A DNA stretch of 21,010 bases from positions 1 to 21,010 of IMG/VR virus record IMGVR_UViG_3300034374_006200. One strand, given 5' to 3'. The position numbers were made by a program, and so were the translations under genes. The first letter of the stretch is position 1. Every line of letters starts with the position of its first letter. A model generated the notes under the pieces. That model was not told the origin of the DNA. It did not search any database and saw nothing but the letters and a program-made list of their open reading frames with translations. Positions 19,879 to 21,010 of this stretch are shown here, in pieces. This DNA is from a virus.

Positions 19879-20334
19879 TTAGCTAAGAATACGAATGTAC
19901 CCTTTGTCGACCATCTCACGGTGATAGTGTTTGTAGACGCGGTCTACGCTCTGTTTAGTGGGCAGTTGCCCCTCTATCTTTTCCCAGAACATACCAACGG
20001 TGATACCGCCGTCTCCAAATTCTTCTAGCTTTTCTAACATAAGCACCATCTGCCTTGCACCTTTTTCTGGGTACTTGGCAAATGCTATTCTTGTACCAAC
20101 CCTAAGACGACCTGTATTAGAACGCCCTTGAGCCTTTAACATTTCTTCTCTACGAGCTTGCGCTTGAGAGGCAAACTTCTGAGCTTTATTATTAAAAGTG
20201 TCAAGTTCCACGACTGATTTCCCTTTATGAAATTGAGACTCATACTTATGACGAGGAAAACTTTTCTGTTCGCCGAAGTTATGATCCTTAGACCACTGCC
20301 ACGCGTCAGGTGCTATTTGTATCCAACCGCCCAT
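19879..20334 (-). CDS. Winged-helix-like protein, paralogue C (151 aa)
   Basis: The N-terminal 90 residues are basic and Lys/Arg/Gln-rich with several Trp and no recognised fold. The C-terminal 60 residues resemble the folded half of the 5041 and 6327 proteins. ARQMVLMLEKLEEFGDGGITVGMFW (93-117) aligns with PPQAMVILNTLDALGGTATQG, and KQSVDRVYKHYHREMVDKGYIRI (127-149) aligns with QTPKRIYDFYRKLLVEDQFIKL. The match is distant but collinear over the whole winged-helix-like region. It has its own promoter at 20370-20398, and ATG 20334 has GGAG upstream. A DNA-binding role is inferred. Confidence 0.65.
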   Translation of the reverse strand: MGGWIQIAPDAWQWSKDHNFGEQKSFPRHKYESQFHKGKSVVELDTFNNKAQKFASQAQARREEMLKAQGRSNTGRLRVGTRIAFAKYPEKGARQMVLMLEKLEEFGDGGITVGMFWEKIEGQLPTKQSVDRVYKHYHREMVDKGYIRILS

Positions 20335-20369
20335 TCTTCTTTCTCCAGTAAAGTCTTACTCTAATATGA

Positions 20370-20398
20370 GTTATAGGCTATATATAGCGTTTGGTAAA
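20370..20398 (-). promoter_or_regulatory. Sigma70-like promoter for the 19879-20334 gene
   Basis: TTTACC (20393-20398), 17 bases, then TATAAC (20370-20375) on the minus strand, about 35 bases before the start. The spacer contains the palindrome GCTATATATAGC (about 20377-20388), a possible operator. Confidence 0.55.
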
Positions 20399-20410
20399 GT
20401 TTTTTATTCT

Positions 20411-21010
20411 CTATACAGGGAAATATTTATTGGTCATAGGTTGAACGATATGCAGGTTTTCTTTAGCCCGTGTTAAACCGACATAAAACACCCTAGTGTC
20501 GTCATCAGGACGTTTTTCATATTCTTTCCATGTACGGTGAGGGATGTCAGTAAGTAACAAAACATTATCAGCTTCGCCGCCTTTAGCAGAATGAATAGTT
20601 GATAATTTAACCCTTGGGTTTTTTGTTATCTTTTCCCCGCGTCTAAGCATAGCTAGAACGTAACTGCGTTCTGGCACGGAGATGCCATCAAACATCTCAT
20701 GCCAGATTAAAGGTTCACCGACCTCGGCCTTTTCGCAGACTTCTTTTAAGGTCAGTTTTTCGTTTGGCTCCAAGGTATCAAACACTTTCTTCTTAGCCCC
20801 CTTAATATAAGAGACCGCAGACAAAGCGTCTTCGGCATGGAGCATGTCGCCCTTCCTTAATCGCTCCCAGTTTTTCACCGACTGTATTTTCTTTTCTGAT
20901 AAGGACGGTGTTTCCTTACGTTCAAAGTAAATACCTAAACTACGGCAGTGTGAATCAATTTCATTTAGAGAATAGTTAGAACGTGCTAGAATTAACCATT
21001 CACCTTTTGT
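20411..21010 (-). CDS. UvrD/Rep-type superfamily 1 helicase, C-terminal part (5' end cut by window edge)
   Basis: ATP-driven DNA helicase. My translation stays open from the right edge to a stop at 20411, giving 199 residues. It includes a motif IV region WLILARSNYSL near the edge, motif V STIHSAKGGEADNVLLLTD, and motif VI DDDTRVFYVGLTRAKENLHIV, whose Arg senses ATP. These match the 2A domain of UvrD/PcrA/Dda-like helicases. The Walker A and DEAD-like motifs must lie beyond the window. A GTG at 20878 is in frame but is internal. It probably works in phage replication or recombination with the polymerase encoded downstream. Confidence 0.92.
   Translation of the reverse strand, partial: TKGEWLILARSNYSLNEIDSHCRSLGIYFERKETPSLSEKKIQSVKNWERLRKGDMLHAEDALSAVSYIKGAKKKVFDTLEPNEKLTLKEVCEKAEVGEPLIWHEMFDGISVPERSYVLAMLRRGEKITKNPRVKLSTIHSAKGGEADNVLLLTDIPHRTWKEYEKRPDDDTRVFYVGLTRAKENLHIVQPMTNKYFPV

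Overview
This window is a stretch of a tailed double-stranded DNA phage genome (Caudoviricetes). The evidence is a large terminase (terL, cut by the left edge), a small terminase, phage-type DNA polymerase A, a UvrD-type helicase (cut by the right edge), a DUF932 protein, and a dense set of small genes that overlap by a few bases. Nothing here is host metabolism, and I see no integrase, tRNA, rRNA, insertion sequence or CRISPR array. Nearly all genes lie on the minus strand, so transcription runs from right to left. Shine-Dalgarno sites (GGAGG/AGGAG) and sigma70-like promoters indicate a bacterial host. The host cannot be named from the sequence. The coding style resembles uncultured aquatic phages, but that is an impression only.

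Layout, following minus-strand transcription from right to left. (1) 21010-14335, replication and nucleotide/DNA-modification block: helicase, a small winged-helix-like protein, a structured leader, a class I methyltransferase, a protein of the thymine-hypermodification family aGPT-PPlase2/HMUDK_hel, a thymidylate synthase/pyrimidine hydroxymethylase homologue, an Nmad1-like protein, DNA polymerase A with Leu at the position equivalent to E. coli Pol I residue 762, and a zinc-ribbon protein resembling the NrdR N-terminus. (2) 14260-9808: small unknown phage proteins, a probable RHH plus winged-helix regulator, a possible structured RNA, an eight-gene overlapping cassette and a Rossmann-like protein. 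(3) 9722-5041: DUF932 protein, two small tandem proteins that may be related, terS with an overlapping VRR-NUC nuclease, and two paralogous winged-helix-like proteins set among reiterated GTCAATCA repeats. (4) 4800-4354: a PD-(D/E)XK nuclease, the only convincing plus-strand gene. (5) 4242-1: three large proteins that look like virion/ejection proteins, one with an ADP-ribosyltransferase-like N-terminus, followed by terL. Late virion genes ending at terL recall the end of T7-like late operons.

The most interesting system is the 16626-19670 cluster. A hydroxymethylase-type thymidylate synthase with an Asn at the dUMP-selecting position, a protein family tied to 5-hydroxymethyl-dU hypermodification, an Nmad1-like protein and a methyltransferase are translationally coupled just upstream of polA. 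Together they predict that this phage carries a modified, perhaps hypermodified, thymine in its DNA. Other points of interest are a three-member winged-helix-like paralogue family, a modular set of intergenic promoter/repeat elements, and two very small predicted membrane proteins at 5676-5774 and 10527-10664.

All calls come from reading the sequence and from memory of protein families. No homology search or structure prediction was run.
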